Shown here piece after piece: positions 1 through 9,467 of a DNA stretch of 64,000 bases. Under the pieces are notes generated by a model that saw only the letters and a list, made by a program, of their open reading frames with translations, did no database searches and was not told the DNA's origin. Origin of the DNA: Aurantibacter sp034110465 (lineage in GTDB: Bacteria > Bacteroidota > Bacteroidia > Flavobacteriales > Flavobacteriaceae); contig JAWUZD010000007.1 of assembly GCA_034110465.1 (NCBI GenBank), forward strand, positions 62,001 through 126,000. Reading direction: 5' to 3'. The position numbers were made by a program, and so were the translations under genes. Within the stretch, counting starts at the first letter, position 1. Each line of letters begins with the position of its first letter.

Positions 1-38
1 TTAGATGTAAAACAGTATTTAAAAGTTAGTATTTTATA

Positions 39-2036
39 ATGAATCCACAACAACATATAGAAGCTTTACGTCAAGAATTAAGAGATCATAATTACAATTA
101 TTATGTGCTTGATAATGCAACCATTTCAGATTTCGATTTCGATATAAAACTTAAAGAACTTCAATCTTTAGAAGAAAAACATCCAGAATTTTTCGATGCA
201 AATTCGCCAACTTTAAGAGTTGGAGGAGAAGTGACCAAGAATTTTGAAACGGTTGTTCATGAACATCGTATGTATTCTTTAGATAATTCATACTCATTAG
301 AAGACCTACAAGATTGGGAAACACGATTAAAAAAGTTAGTAGATGGAGACATTAATTACACCTGCGAGTTAAAATACGATGGCGCTTCTATAAGTTTAAC
401 TTACGAAAACGGAAAACTATTAAAAGCTGTAACACGTGGCGATGGTTTTCAAGGTGATAATGTTACGCCTAATATAAAAACCATAAAAACGGTTCCATTA
501 CAATTAAAAGGAAATTATCCACCAAAGTTTGATATTAGAGGAGAAATTGTTTTGCCATTTGATGGTTTTAATAAAATGAACGAAGAACGTATTGCAGCTG
601 GCGAAGAACCTTATAGAAATCCACGTAATACAGCTTCGGGAAGCTTGAAGCTTCAAGATAGTGCAGAGGTTGCAAAAAGACCATTAGAATGCTTGTTGTA
701 CAATTTAACAGGAACAAATTTAGGAGTTACTTCTCAAAGCGATAGTTTAGAGTTGGCAAGACAAATGGGATTTAAAGTGCCAGAAGCTTCAAAATTGGTT
801 AACTCAATAGAAGACGTTTTTGAATTTATAAATTACTGGGATAAAGAAAGACATAATTTACCTTACGAAACCGATGGTGTGGTTGTAAAAGTGAATAATT
901 TACAGCAGCAAGAAGAATTAGGTTTTACAGCTAAAGCGCCACGTTGGGCAATGGCTTACAAATTTAAAGCAGAACAAGTTTCTACTAAATTAATAAGTAT
1001 AGATTACCAAGTTGGTAGAACTGGAGCTATTACGCCAGTTGCTAATTTAGAACCTGTGGAATTGGCAGGAACAACAGTAAAACGTGCAAGTTTACATAAT
1101 GCAGATCAAATTGAAAAATTAGACATTAGAGTAGGCGATGAAGTTTATGTAGAAAAAGGAGGCGAAATTATTCCTAAAATTATTGCTGTAGTCGATAAGT
1201 CATCAAGACCAGAAAATTCACAACCAACAGAATACAGAACAACGTGTCCAGAATGCGAAACTGAATTAGTTAGAATAGAAGGTGAAGCTAAACACTATTG
1301 TCCCAATGTAAATGGTTGTAATCCACAGATTATTGGTAGGATTCAGCATTTTATTTCAAGAAAAGCAATGGATATTGAAGGTTTAGGCGGAGAAACGGTT
1401 GCGCTTTTAGTAAATGCAGGCTTAATAACTAATTATACCGATTTATATACGTTAACAAAAGAAGACGTTATGCCATTAGAACGTATGGCAGAAAAGAGTG
1501 CAGAGAATTTAATTAATGGTGTAGAAGTTTCAAAAAACATACCTTTTGAGCGTGTTTTGTTTGCGCTAGGAATTCGTTTTGTAGGAGAAACTTTAGCTAA
1601 GAAATTAGCTAAGCATTATAAAAGTATTGGAGCTATAAGTAACGCTACTTTAGAGGGGTTAATTGCTGTAGACGAAATAGGTGTAAAGATTGCTCAAAGT
1701 GTAAAAGATTTCTTTACAGACGAATCTAATATAGAAATGGTATCGCGTTTAATATTATGTGGTGTTCAATTAGAATTATCTGCTGAGGTTTTAGCTAATC
1801 AAACAGAAACACTTAAAGGAGATATTGTTGTAGTTTCTGGAGTTTTTACTCAGGTAAGTAGAAACGAACTTAAAAAGTTAATAGAAGATAATGGCGGAAA
1901 AGTATCGTCTTCAATTTCATCTAAAACAAGTTATATTGTTGCTGGAGACAAAATGGGACCAAGTAAGTTAGAAAAAGCAGAAAAACTAGGTGTTTTAGTA
2001 ATTACAGAACAAGATTTCTTAGATAAATTGAACTAA
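39..2036 (+). CDS. ligA: NAD-dependent DNA ligase LigA
   Basis: Seals 5'-phosphate/3'-hydroxyl nicks using NAD+ in replication and repair. The 665-residue length is normal for the family. The N-terminal Ia region comes first, then the adenylation motif KYDG with the nucleophile Lys112 (KxDG is the family pattern). A four-cysteine zinc finger (C403, C406, C421, C427) follows, then helix-hairpin-helix repeats around residues 440-580 and a C-terminal BRCT domain from about residue 590. The start ATG fits the Ia domain. The gene converges on the nucleotidase operon with only 8 bases between the stops. Identification is secure. Confidence 0.98.
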   Translation: MNPQQHIEALRQELRDHNYNYYVLDNATISDFDFDIKLKELQSLEEKHPEFFDANSPTLRVGGEVTKNFETVVHEHRMYSLDNSYSLEDLQDWETRLKKLVDGDINYTCELKYDGASISLTYENGKLLKAVTRGDGFQGDNVTPNIKTIKTVPLQLKGNYPPKFDIRGEIVLPFDGFNKMNEERIAAGEEPYRNPRNTASGSLKLQDSAEVAKRPLECLLYNLTGTNLGVTSQSDSLELARQMGFKVPEASKLVNSIEDVFEFINYWDKERHNLPYETDGVVVKVNNLQQQEELGFTAKAPRWAMAYKFKAEQVSTKLISIDYQVGRTGAITPVANLEPVELAGTTVKRASLHNADQIEKLDIRVGDEVYVEKGGEIIPKIIAVVDKSSRPENSQPTEYRTTCPECETELVRIEGEAKHYCPNVNGCNPQIIGRIQHFISRKAMDIEGLGGETVALLVNAGLITNYTDLYTLTKEDVMPLERMAEKSAENLINGVEVSKNIPFERVLFALGIRFVGETLAKKLAKHYKSIGAISNATLEGLIAVDEIGVKIAQSVKDFFTDESNIEMVSRLILCGVQLELSAEVLANQTETLKGDIVVVSGVFTQVSRNELKKLIEDNGGKVSSSISSKTSYIVAGDKMGPSKLEKAEKLGVLVITEQDFLDKLN

Positions 2037-2061
2037 GCTTTAACTTAAATAGCTAAAGCTT
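2035..2061. terminator. Weak hairpin between convergent ligA and nucleotidase genes
   Basis: An 8-bp perfect inverted repeat (AAGCTTTA / TAAAGCTT) with an 11-base loop spans the two stop codons. Only short T runs follow on either strand, so it is at best a weak bidirectional terminator. Confidence 0.35.
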
Positions 2062-2962
2062 TTCCGCTGGATTTTGATTTTTCGTTATTACTAAACGTAA
2101 AATCTACACGACCTAAATTTACACCATAACAACCAACTTGATTAACTAAGGTTTCTTTTCCAATACTATTAATAACTTTGGTAGGTTCGTCTAGAAATGT
2201 ATGTGTATGTCCACCAATAATTAAGTCAATATTTTTAGTTTTTTCGGCTAAAATAATATCACAAACCTTTTCTGGTTTTTTTGAATATTTATAACCTAAA
2301 TGAGATAAGCAAATAACTAAATCGCACTTTAAATCTTCTTTTAAAATCCTGGCTTGATCTTGCGCAACTTCTATAGGATTTAAGTAAGTCGTTTCTTTGT
2401 ATAATCGTTTATCTACTAAGCCTTCTAGCTCAACACCAAGACCAAAAACACCTATTTTTAAACCATCTTTTGTAAATACTTTATGCGGAAGTGTTTTTCC
2501 ATTCATTATAGTATTTTTAAAATCGTAGTTAGCAGATATAAAATCAAAATTGGCGTGAGGTAATTGTTTATATAAACCATCTATACTATTATCAAAATCG
2601 TGATTTCCTATCGTAGTAGCATCATATTTAAGTTTGCTCATTAGTTTAAACTCTAATTCGCCGCCATAATAATTAAAATATGGTGTTCCTTGAAAAATAT
2701 CTCCAGCATCTAATAATAATGTGTTTGGATTTTCTTTTCTAATTTGTTCAACTAAAGTTGCACGTCTAGCAAAACCGCCAAGATTAGGATATTTTCCATC
2801 ATCTGCAGGGAAAGCATCAATATGGCTATGTACATCGTTGGTGTGTAGAATCGTTATTTTTTTAGTTGAAATGCTATTAACACAAGATTGTAATCCATAA
2901 CTACCAAAGGTTAGTAATGAAGATGCTACTGCCGATTTTTTTATAAATTGTCTACGTTTCAT
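2045..2962 (-). CDS. 5'-nucleotidase-type metallophosphatase (catalytic half)
   Basis: Exported phosphoesterase equal to the N-terminal, dinuclear-metal half of UshA-type 5'-nucleotidases. Visible metal-site motifs are HTNDVHSH near residue 40, DAGDIFQG, GNHDFD and GGHTH. The N-terminus MKRRQFIKKS carries a twin-arginine (Tat) pattern followed by a hydrophobic stretch and a Cys (GLQSC), so Tat export and possibly lipidation are likely. The C-terminal substrate-specificity domain is missing here and is encoded by the gene just upstream, whose stop lies 2 bases before this start. The two products presumably work together on periplasmic or surface nucleotides; that pairing is inferred from order and family architecture. 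Confidence 0.9.
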   Translation of the reverse strand: MKRRQFIKKSAVASSLLTFGSYGLQSCVNSISTKKITILHTNDVHSHIDAFPADDGKYPNLGGFARRATLVEQIRKENPNTLLLDAGDIFQGTPYFNYYGGELEFKLMSKLKYDATTIGNHDFDNSIDGLYKQLPHANFDFISANYDFKNTIMNGKTLPHKVFTKDGLKIGVFGLGVELEGLVDKRLYKETTYLNPIEVAQDQARILKEDLKCDLVICLSHLGYKYSKKPEKVCDIILAEKTKNIDLIIGGHTHTFLDEPTKVINSIGKETLVNQVGCYGVNLGRVDFTFSNNEKSKSSGKALAI

Positions 2963-2964
2963 AA

Positions 2965-3732
2965 TTAATTCAGTTTAATAAATCGGTTATCAATTTTAGG
3001 AGTAATTGTGTCAACTTTATTGAAATGTTCTATTAAGGCATTTCTAATTTTATAATCAATATTATAGATAGTATCCGCAGCTTTAAAAAAGTTCATACTA
3101 TCGCCGCCAGTTGCTAAATAATCGCTAGTTGCAATATAGTAAGCTCTATTTTCTAAAGGTTTCCCATTAATAGTTGTTGTTAAAACGGAATTGTTTTTAG
3201 TTAATGTTAAATTCATATTAGAAATAGGATGCGCTTTTTCTTCGGTTGTTAAGTAGTTAATTAAGCTGTCTATTTGAGCTCTTTGTAATTTTGCTATAAC
3301 AATACTATTCTCAAAAGGCATAACTTGGTAAGCGGTTCTTGCAGAAATAGGTCCTTTAGAAATTACAGATCTAATTCCGCCGTGATTTAGTAAAACCGCA
3401 TCAATATCTAATTTTGTTCTAGATTTAAAAATAGGCTGCGCTTCTGAATAAACAACATCTGCCATAAAATTACCAATAGCAGTATTTAAACTATTATCTG
3501 TTCCGTAATCTTTTTTAGAATAGGTTTCAGGTGCATAAGCCAAAGGATTATCTAGTGTTTTGTTTAAATGTGTTCTAAAAGGTTGAATAAAACTATCTAT
3601 AGATTTATCTATTGCTATACTTTTGTTTACAGGAATAGATTGCGTTTGTTTTTCGCTTAAATTAAAGGTGGTTTTTTTGCAAGAAGTAAATAAGAATACA
3701 ACTAAAACAAGCGGTAATAAAAATGTTTTCAT
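2965..3732 (-). CDS. 5'-nucleotidase C-terminal domain lipoprotein
   Basis: A 255-residue protein matching the C-terminal substrate-binding domain of 5'-nucleotidases: the GGIRS segment, the run ARTAYQVMPFENS and the aromatic stacking-site region YIATSDYLATGGD are typical. It starts with a lipoprotein signal peptide ending in a lipobox at Cys18 (LFTSCKK). It is the first gene of a two-gene operon whose second gene supplies the metallophosphatase domain. In a normal UshA protein the order is the reverse, catalytic domain first. Substrate is not predictable from sequence. Confidence 0.88.
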   Translation of the reverse strand: MKTFLLPLVLVVFLFTSCKKTTFNLSEKQTQSIPVNKSIAIDKSIDSFIQPFRTHLNKTLDNPLAYAPETYSKKDYGTDNSLNTAIGNFMADVVYSEAQPIFKSRTKLDIDAVLLNHGGIRSVISKGPISARTAYQVMPFENSIVIAKLQRAQIDSLINYLTTEEKAHPISNMNLTLTKNNSVLTTTINGKPLENRAYYIATSDYLATGGDSMNFFKAADTIYNIDYKIRNALIEHFNKVDTITPKIDNRFIKLN

Positions 3733-3768
3733 TCTTTAAAAATAATCAAAAAATGTAGAAAGATTTGC

Positions 3769-3776
3769 TACATTTG
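3769..3776 (+). promoter_or_regulatory. Bacteroidota -7 box (TACATTTG) before the dapA unit
   Basis: TACATTTG fits TAnnTTTG and lies 20 bases upstream of the first gene of the DUF6913-dapA-channel unit. No convincing TTTG -33 element was found at N19, so only the -7 half is supported. Confidence 0.45.
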
Positions 3777-3796
3777 TGTTAAAGCAATAAATATAA

Positions 3797-4309
3797 ATGT
3801 TTTTTAAAGGTTTAAAAGAAAAATCCATACAAAAAGCCATCGTAAAGCATAATAATTCGCGCGAATTATTAGATGGAAACTCTAAAATTAAAACCATTGG
3901 TTTTTTAATTAATACCGATGAGGTTTCTATTACAGAATCAGAATTAACTTCTATTTGTTCCGTTTTAAACTCAGAAAATAAGGGGCAACTAAACTTTACA
4001 AAAACTGTAAAAAAGACAAATTTAGAATTAGGGTTAATATCTCCTAAAAATATAGGTTGGAGCGCTGTTTTAAAACATCCAGATTTAAAAGCATTTTGTA
4101 AAATTGAATTTGATGTGTTAATAACCTTAACAGAAACAGGTTCTGTTTATTTGGATGCGATAAACGCATTTAGTCAGGCAAAATTTAAAGTTTCTACCAC
4201 TTGTAATAACGAAGAATTAAACGATCTAATAGTAACAACATTACCTTTTAAAGTTGATGTGTTTACTTCAGAATTAAAAAAATACTTAACTATTTTAAAT
4301 AAATTATAA
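3797..4309 (+). CDS. DUF6913-like flavobacterial protein
   Basis: A 170-residue soluble protein without signal peptide or membrane segment. I recognise it as the small conserved protein that sits directly upstream of dapA in Flavobacteriaceae (DUF6913). The sequence alternates predicted strands and helices (GFLINT, FDVLITLTETG) but shows no catalytic motif I can name. The stop is one base before the dapA start, so the two are translationally coupled. Function unknown. Confidence 0.75.
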   Translation: MFFKGLKEKSIQKAIVKHNNSRELLDGNSKIKTIGFLINTDEVSITESELTSICSVLNSENKGQLNFTKTVKKTNLELGLISPKNIGWSAVLKHPDLKAFCKIEFDVLITLTETGSVYLDAINAFSQAKFKVSTTCNNEELNDLIVTTLPFKVDVFTSELKKYLTILNKL

Positions 4310-4310
4310 T

Positions 4311-5189
4311 ATGTCTACAACATTCTTAGGTACAGGTATAGCAATTGTTACGCCTTTTAAATTGGATAAATCTATAGATTTTGATGCTTTAAAAAAGATT
4401 GTGGATTTTAATATAGAAAATGGCGTAAATTATATTGTGATTTCTGGAACTACTGGCGAAAGCGTAACTGTTTCAGCAGAAGAAAAAAAGGAAATAACTC
4501 AATTTATAATTAATGAAACGAATAATAGAGTGCCATTAGTTTTAGGAATTGGAGGAAATGACACACTAAAAGTAATAAACGAAATAAAGACGACAGATTT
4601 TACTGGTTTGTCTGGTATACTTTCTGTAGCGCCTTATTATAGTAAACCAACACAAGAAGGTTTTTATCAGCATTTTAAGGCTATATCAGAAGTTTGTCCG
4701 GTAGATGTTATTTTATATAATGTTCCAGGAAGAACTGCTAAAAATATGGAAGCGGACACTACAATTCGTTTAGCAAAAGATTTTAAGAATATAGTTGCAG
4801 TAAAAGAAGCTGCAGGAAATATGTCTCAGTATTACCAATTATTAAAAAATAAGCCTGTAGATTTTGCAGTAATTTCTGGAGATGATGATTTAGCTTTAGG
4901 TGTAACACTTGCTGGTGGATCTGGTGTAATATCTGTAATTGGTCAAGCAATGACCAAAGATTTTTGTTCTATGATTCAGTTAGGACTTCAAGGTAATGCT
5001 AAAGAAGCCTATAAACTTCATTATAAATTAATGGAAATTATAGATTTAATTTTTGCTGAAAATAATCCTTCAGGGATAAAAGCTGTTTTAGAAATTTTAG
5101 ATTTGTGTAAAGCTGAGGTAAGATTACCATTAGTAGAAGCAACTTCAGGATTGAAAACAAAAATTAATGCTTTTTTAAAATACTATTAA
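4311..5189 (+). CDS. dapA: 4-hydroxy-tetrahydrodipicolinate synthase
   Basis: Condenses pyruvate with aspartate semialdehyde, the committed step to lysine and meso-diaminopimelate for peptidoglycan. TIM barrel of 292 residues, the normal length. Visible active-site elements are the SGTTGES loop (Thr47, Thr48), Tyr136 and Arg141 in ILYNVPGRT, and the Schiff-base Lys165 in VAVKEAAGN. It lies between a DUF6913-like gene and a K+ channel gene, both nearly touching it, so the three are probably one transcript. Confidence 0.97.
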   Translation: MSTTFLGTGIAIVTPFKLDKSIDFDALKKIVDFNIENGVNYIVISGTTGESVTVSAEEKKEITQFIINETNNRVPLVLGIGGNDTLKVINEIKTTDFTGLSGILSVAPYYSKPTQEGFYQHFKAISEVCPVDVILYNVPGRTAKNMEADTTIRLAKDFKNIVAVKEAAGNMSQYYQLLKNKPVDFAVISGDDDLALGVTLAGGSGVISVIGQAMTKDFCSMIQLGLQGNAKEAYKLHYKLMEIIDLIFAENNPSGIKAVLEILDLCKAEVRLPLVEATSGLKTKINAFLKYY

Positions 5190-6107
5190 TTGGGAAAACG
5201 TGTAAAAGATCCAGGATTTGGTACATCGGCTTCAAATTATGCTGGTAGAATGATAAATACGGATGGTTCGTTTAATATTAAGCGAGTTAATCAATCGTCA
5301 CAGTTCTTTCAAACGTATCATTTTTTAATTAATCAATCTTGGTGGTCTTTTTTTTGGTTAGCGGCATTTGTTTTCTTTCTAACAAATATTGTTTTTGCTG
5401 CTATTTATCTTATAATTGGAATAGAGCAAATTACAACACCAAGTGGCTCTGTTTTAATCGATTTTAGTAATGCGTTTTTCTTTTCCTCTCAAACCTTAAC
5501 GACTTTAGGTTATGGCGCAATGGCTCCAAGTGGTTTGTTAAGCGGATTAATTTCATCTTTTGAAGCATTTATTGGTTTGGCTATGTTTTCGTTCTTAACA
5601 GGTTTAATTTATGGACGTTTTTCTAAGCCAAAAGCATCGGTTAGGTTTAGTAAATCAATAATTCTAAGAGACTTTAACCATACTAAAGCAATTATGTTTA
5701 GAGTGGTTAATAATAGAGCTTCTGTAATGATTAAACCTAAGATTACTGTAACTTTAGCGCTAACTTCAGTCAAAAAGGACAAAACACCAAAACGTGATTT
5801 TTATAATTTAGAACTAGAAAGAAATAGTATTACTTATTTGCCTTCAACATGGACAATTGTTCATGAAATAGATAAGGAAAGCCCGCTTTTTAAACTTTCT
5901 AATGATGAAATAGCAAACCAAAATGGTGAGTTTTTAGTGATGCTAACGTATTACGATGAATCTTTTAATCAAGAAGTGCATCAAATGTATTCTTATGTTT
6001 TGAAAGAGGTAAAGTTGGACTACAAATTTCAACCAGCTTATAGTTATAATTCTGAAGGAGAAATGGTTTTGGATTATAATAAATTTGATTTAATCGAAAA
6101 GCTATAA
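5190..6107 (+). CDS. KirBac-type inward-rectifier K+ channel
   Basis: Membrane potassium channel of the prokaryotic Kir family. Residues about 52-77 form the first membrane helix, 92-103 the pore helix, the selectivity filter is TLGYG at 105-109, and the second helix runs about 115-143, ending in the Kir-like RFSKPKAS. Residues about 150-305 form the cytoplasmic immunoglobulin-like beta domain (FRVVNNRAS, the Kir 'FRxxNxR' signature). The reading frame begins with a TTG codon that directly abuts the dapA stop with no spacer, so expression probably depends on coupling to dapA. A later start would remove only the N-terminal tail, and none is better. Confidence 0.92.
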   Translation: MGKRVKDPGFGTSASNYAGRMINTDGSFNIKRVNQSSQFFQTYHFLINQSWWSFFWLAAFVFFLTNIVFAAIYLIIGIEQITTPSGSVLIDFSNAFFFSSQTLTTLGYGAMAPSGLLSGLISSFEAFIGLAMFSFLTGLIYGRFSKPKASVRFSKSIILRDFNHTKAIMFRVVNNRASVMIKPKITVTLALTSVKKDKTPKRDFYNLELERNSITYLPSTWTIVHEIDKESPLFKLSNDEIANQNGEFLVMLTYYDESFNQEVHQMYSYVLKEVKLDYKFQPAYSYNSEGEMVLDYNKFDLIEKL

Positions 6108-6361
6108 TTTATTTTTAGTGTATTTAAAGGTTGTTTGTACTAATCGTATTAGATCAACTTTCCTTTATTGAAAAAAAATGAAATTGTTTTAAATAAAAGA
6201 ATCTTCTCGTTTAATAAACTCTAATAAATTAGATGTGTATATTTATGCGAGTAAAAAAGGTTGTTTAGCTCTAAAATAAAAAGGAATATTTATATTTACG
6301 CTATGCCATAGCCATAAAATAAAACTTGTTAGTCAAATCTAAAAGAATAAATAAATAAAGA
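6108..6361 (+). other. 254-bp AT-rich leader region before the ATPase operon
   Basis: No gene fits here. The stretch is extremely AT-rich, with two copies of the short word AAAGGTTGTTT-like sequence (6126 and 6258 areas). It presumably holds the promoter of the ATPase operon, but I could not pick a clean TTTG-N19-TAnnTTTG pair. Confidence 0.4.
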
Positions 6362-8752
6362 ATGCAAACAGATTTAGATAAGAATAATATTGACTTAGAG
6401 TTAGAATTGAATCTTTCTAAAACAATGGTTTTGGATTTAGATTTATATCTAGATAAGTTGGCTAAAGTAGATAAAAGCAATGAGCTATCTTTATTAATTA
6501 AGTCAGGTTTCTTAGACGTTTTATTGAAATATATATCTATTTCAGATAAAGAATATAAAAATTATATTGATAAAATAGATCTAAATCTAGGTCAGGTATA
6601 TCTATTACATTACACTTTAACTTCTAGAATTAAAAATTTAACTATTCTACATAGAGATGTACTTTTGCAGTTGCAAATTTCTAGACATAAGTATAGTGAT
6701 AGTAATATAGATTTAGAAACGTTTAATACGCATTTTCAAGAAAGTAAATTAGTGTTAGAAAATGCTACGAACTCTGTTTTAGATATATTGAAAGCAAAAG
6801 AGCAATTTACAGAAACAAAGACAAAAGCCTACAAAAAAGAATTAAATATAATAAAGCATCAAGAAAATCCTTGGTTAGTTTATAAAGAGCAACTATTAAT
6901 TTTAGAATCTCAATGTCTTGATATTTATAAAAAAGATAAGCTTTTTGAAGTTACACAATTAGTTTTTAAAGACCTAAAAGGTTATAATTTAGAAGCTTTA
7001 AGTAAGTTTTCTGAGATGTCATCAGATTTAAAAATCCGAACTAATGAATTAATATCTAAAATTGAAGTATTAGAAGATACATCAGAAATTAATGTAATTA
7101 TAAATTGGATAGATAGTGTAATAAAGAGTAATTCAGACTCTAAATTTAATATTGAAATCTTTAATTTAACTATTTCAAACTTTATTAATGGCTTAGAAAA
7201 AAGCACATTTCCAGTAGCTACTCAAGATGGACAGTTATTATTAAAAACAATAGACTTTAGTAAATCTGTACAAAAATGGTGCGATTTTGAATTGGTTCCT
7301 TTTTATATAGATTTAGACGATAATATGAATAATGTACTTTCATATTTTAGACATAATTGGGTTAATCTAAAAACAAGCTTGTTGGTTGAGAAATCTAATG
7401 ATAAAATCACCTCTATTGCATCTCAAATTTCTACTTTACAAGCAGTAAAAGAGACTCTAAATAGTAATGAAGCTAAAATTAAGAATCTTATAGACTCTAT
7501 AAATAATAAATTGGATGAGCAGTTTTTAGCAACTAATATTTATAGTAATGAACCTTTTTTAGATGTTTCTTTTCAAACGTCTTTTTCCCAGATTGCAAAT
7601 GAGAAAAGTAACTTGTTTTATAAAGTAAAAGGTGCTATTCAAAAATATATATATACACTTAATAAGACCTATCAAAATAGTATTATATTTTCTAGTACTA
7701 ATAATTTAGAAACGACTATTGAGACTATTAATTATAGAATGTTTAAGGAAGAAAATGCACATTATGACACTTTGTTTTTGAATAAAAATTTTCTTGGCGA
7801 TTTATTTTTAAGACCAAGAGAAGAACAAGATAAAAAGTTAAATGCGTCTATTTTACAATGGAAACAAGGATTTAAAAAAGCCATTTTAGTTACAGGTGAT
7901 GCATTAAGTGGGAAATCTACTTTTATAAATCATTCCGCACAACATCATTTTGGAAAAAACGCTTTGTATTTACAACCAAATTCAACATTAACATTTGGAG
8001 GAAATAAATTTAAAACTACAACTGATTTAAAAACAGCATTGTCAGATGTAAAAAAGAGCATTACTAATACAAATAAACTGGTTGTTATAGAAGATTTAGA
8101 GTTGTGGAGAGATCAACATAATAATTTATTATCTAATATTAGAGCTTTAAAATTATTTATAGAAACAATACCAGAGCATATTTTGATTATGGTTTCCGTT
8201 ACAAAATTAATGCAAGCTCATTTAGATTATAGAATGCCATTTACTAATATGTTTAGTTCAGAAATAAACATGGATAAATCTACGTTCGACGAAATTTTCA
8301 AAGCTGTAATGTTACGCCATGGCGCATCACATCAAACCATTGTAGCAGCAGATTTTTCACCTTTAACAAACGTACAATTAGAACGTAGTGTTAGTAAATT
8401 AGCAAAACGATTAGATTATAATATTGGAGAGGTTTTACAAGCTTGGACTTTTGGAACAACATTAACACCTAATGATACGGTTATTTATAATGACTTAGAT
8501 TTGAAATTTAAAGACTTTTTTAATACAGAAGAGTTAACTGTTTTAAAACATATATTAAGATATAAACAACTTACAGAATTAGAGTTAAAAAATTATGTTG
8601 GTGAAACATATGGTAGCGGATTTAATTCTGCTGTTAGACGATTATTAAATACAAAAGTAATTATTCGAAATACAAGTAGTTATTTAGTTCTAAACACTGT
8701 TTTATATTCGGATATAAAACAATTATTAATTTATAAAGGCACACTAAACTAA
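6362..8752 (+). CDS. Large P-loop ATPase with long helical N-terminal region
   Basis: A 796-residue cytoplasmic protein of no family I can name. Residues 1 to about 480 are highly charged and mostly predicted helical. A single AAA/STAND-like nucleoside-triphosphatase domain follows: Walker A GDALSGKST at 512-520, Walker B LVVIED with Glu577-Asp578, and a likely sensor region LIMVSVT near 617. Residues about 725-796 look like a winged helix (LTELELKNYVG ... AVRRLLN), as in STAND or regulatory ATPases. The stop overlaps the next start by one base (TAATG), so it is co-translated with the MscS-like protein and antiporter downstream. A regulatory or chaperone role for those membrane proteins is inference; DNA-linked roles are not excluded. 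Confidence 0.75.
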   Translation: MQTDLDKNNIDLELELNLSKTMVLDLDLYLDKLAKVDKSNELSLLIKSGFLDVLLKYISISDKEYKNYIDKIDLNLGQVYLLHYTLTSRIKNLTILHRDVLLQLQISRHKYSDSNIDLETFNTHFQESKLVLENATNSVLDILKAKEQFTETKTKAYKKELNIIKHQENPWLVYKEQLLILESQCLDIYKKDKLFEVTQLVFKDLKGYNLEALSKFSEMSSDLKIRTNELISKIEVLEDTSEINVIINWIDSVIKSNSDSKFNIEIFNLTISNFINGLEKSTFPVATQDGQLLLKTIDFSKSVQKWCDFELVPFYIDLDDNMNNVLSYFRHNWVNLKTSLLVEKSNDKITSIASQISTLQAVKETLNSNEAKIKNLIDSINNKLDEQFLATNIYSNEPFLDVSFQTSFSQIANEKSNLFYKVKGAIQKYIYTLNKTYQNSIIFSSTNNLETTIETINYRMFKEENAHYDTLFLNKNFLGDLFLRPREEQDKKLNASILQWKQGFKKAILVTGDALSGKSTFINHSAQHHFGKNALYLQPNSTLTFGGNKFKTTTDLKTALSDVKKSITNTNKLVVIEDLELWRDQHNNLLSNIRALKLFIETIPEHILIMVSVTKLMQAHLDYRMPFTNMFSSEINMDKSTFDEIFKAVMLRHGASHQTIVAADFSPLTNVQLERSVSKLAKRLDYNIGEVLQAWTFGTTLTPNDTVIYNDLDLKFKDFFNTEELTVLKHILRYKQLTELELKNYVGETYGSGFNSAVRRLLNTKVIIRNTSSYLVLNTVLYSDIKQLLIYKGTLN

Positions 8753-9465
8753 TGGGTGATTTTCAAAAAATGGATACTTGGCAAGGTCTTTTTGCATTGC
8801 TTTTGTTGTTAATTGTAATATACTTTTTAATTAAAGTTTTACAATTTGGATTAGAACGTTTTGGCGCAAAAAATAAAACTAATAAAGCGATAAGAAATGC
8901 TCTTAAAAAAGCAAAATTATTATTTGTACCAATAAGTAGTGTTTTATTATTATTAGATTTTATATCTATAAATTATATTACTCATACATTGGTTTTAATT
9001 GTTATTTCTGTTTTTTGTTACACAACTATAAAAAACTATGTTAGCGGAATTGTTTTTAAAATAAATCCTTTAACCACATTAAATGCCACGATAAAAATTG
9101 GAAGTCAAAAAGGTAAAATCAAAAAAATGTTACCATTGGGTTTAATTATTAACACTAAAGATGGCGAACAATTTATAAATTATATAAAAGTAGAACAGAA
9201 AGGGTTTTTAATTCATTCTAAAGAAAATAACTTATTTAGACAAACGCTTTTTATAGAGTCAGAATTAGAACCAAATTATATTTTAGATGTATTGTTCGAT
9301 AATCCAATTATTAATTATAAAGAACCACCAATAGTTCAGAAACAAGAGGATTCTAATAGTTTAAAATTGCAATATACTTTAGAATATGGCGCAAATAATA
9401 AAGATATAATAGCATATCTAGAATCCTTAAACATCAATGTTAATTTAAATAAAACCACTAAATAA
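8752..9465 (+). CDS. Short MscS-like membrane protein
   Basis: 237 residues with three predicted membrane helices (about 13-31, 50-70, 75-92) followed by KNYVSGIVF and a segment resembling the MscS beta domain: an IKIGSQKGKIKKM stretch, then INTKDGEQFINYIKV, which matches the family order of pore helix, beta barrel and TxDG-like turn. The remainder (150-237) could be a short alpha/beta domain like the MscS cage. Normal MscS motifs are weak, so it is a divergent relative. It overlaps the ATPase gene by one base and ends 2 bases before the antiporter gene; this tight spacing argues for a shared task in ion or osmotic homeostasis. Confidence 0.65.
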   Translation: MGDFQKMDTWQGLFALLLLLIVIYFLIKVLQFGLERFGAKNKTNKAIRNALKKAKLLFVPISSVLLLLDFISINYITHTLVLIVISVFCYTTIKNYVSGIVFKINPLTTLNATIKIGSQKGKIKKMLPLGLIINTKDGEQFINYIKVEQKGFLIHSKENNLFRQTLFIESELEPNYILDVLFDNPIINYKEPPIVQKQEDSNSLKLQYTLEYGANNKDIIAYLESLNINVNLNKTTK

Positions 9466-9467
9466 TT

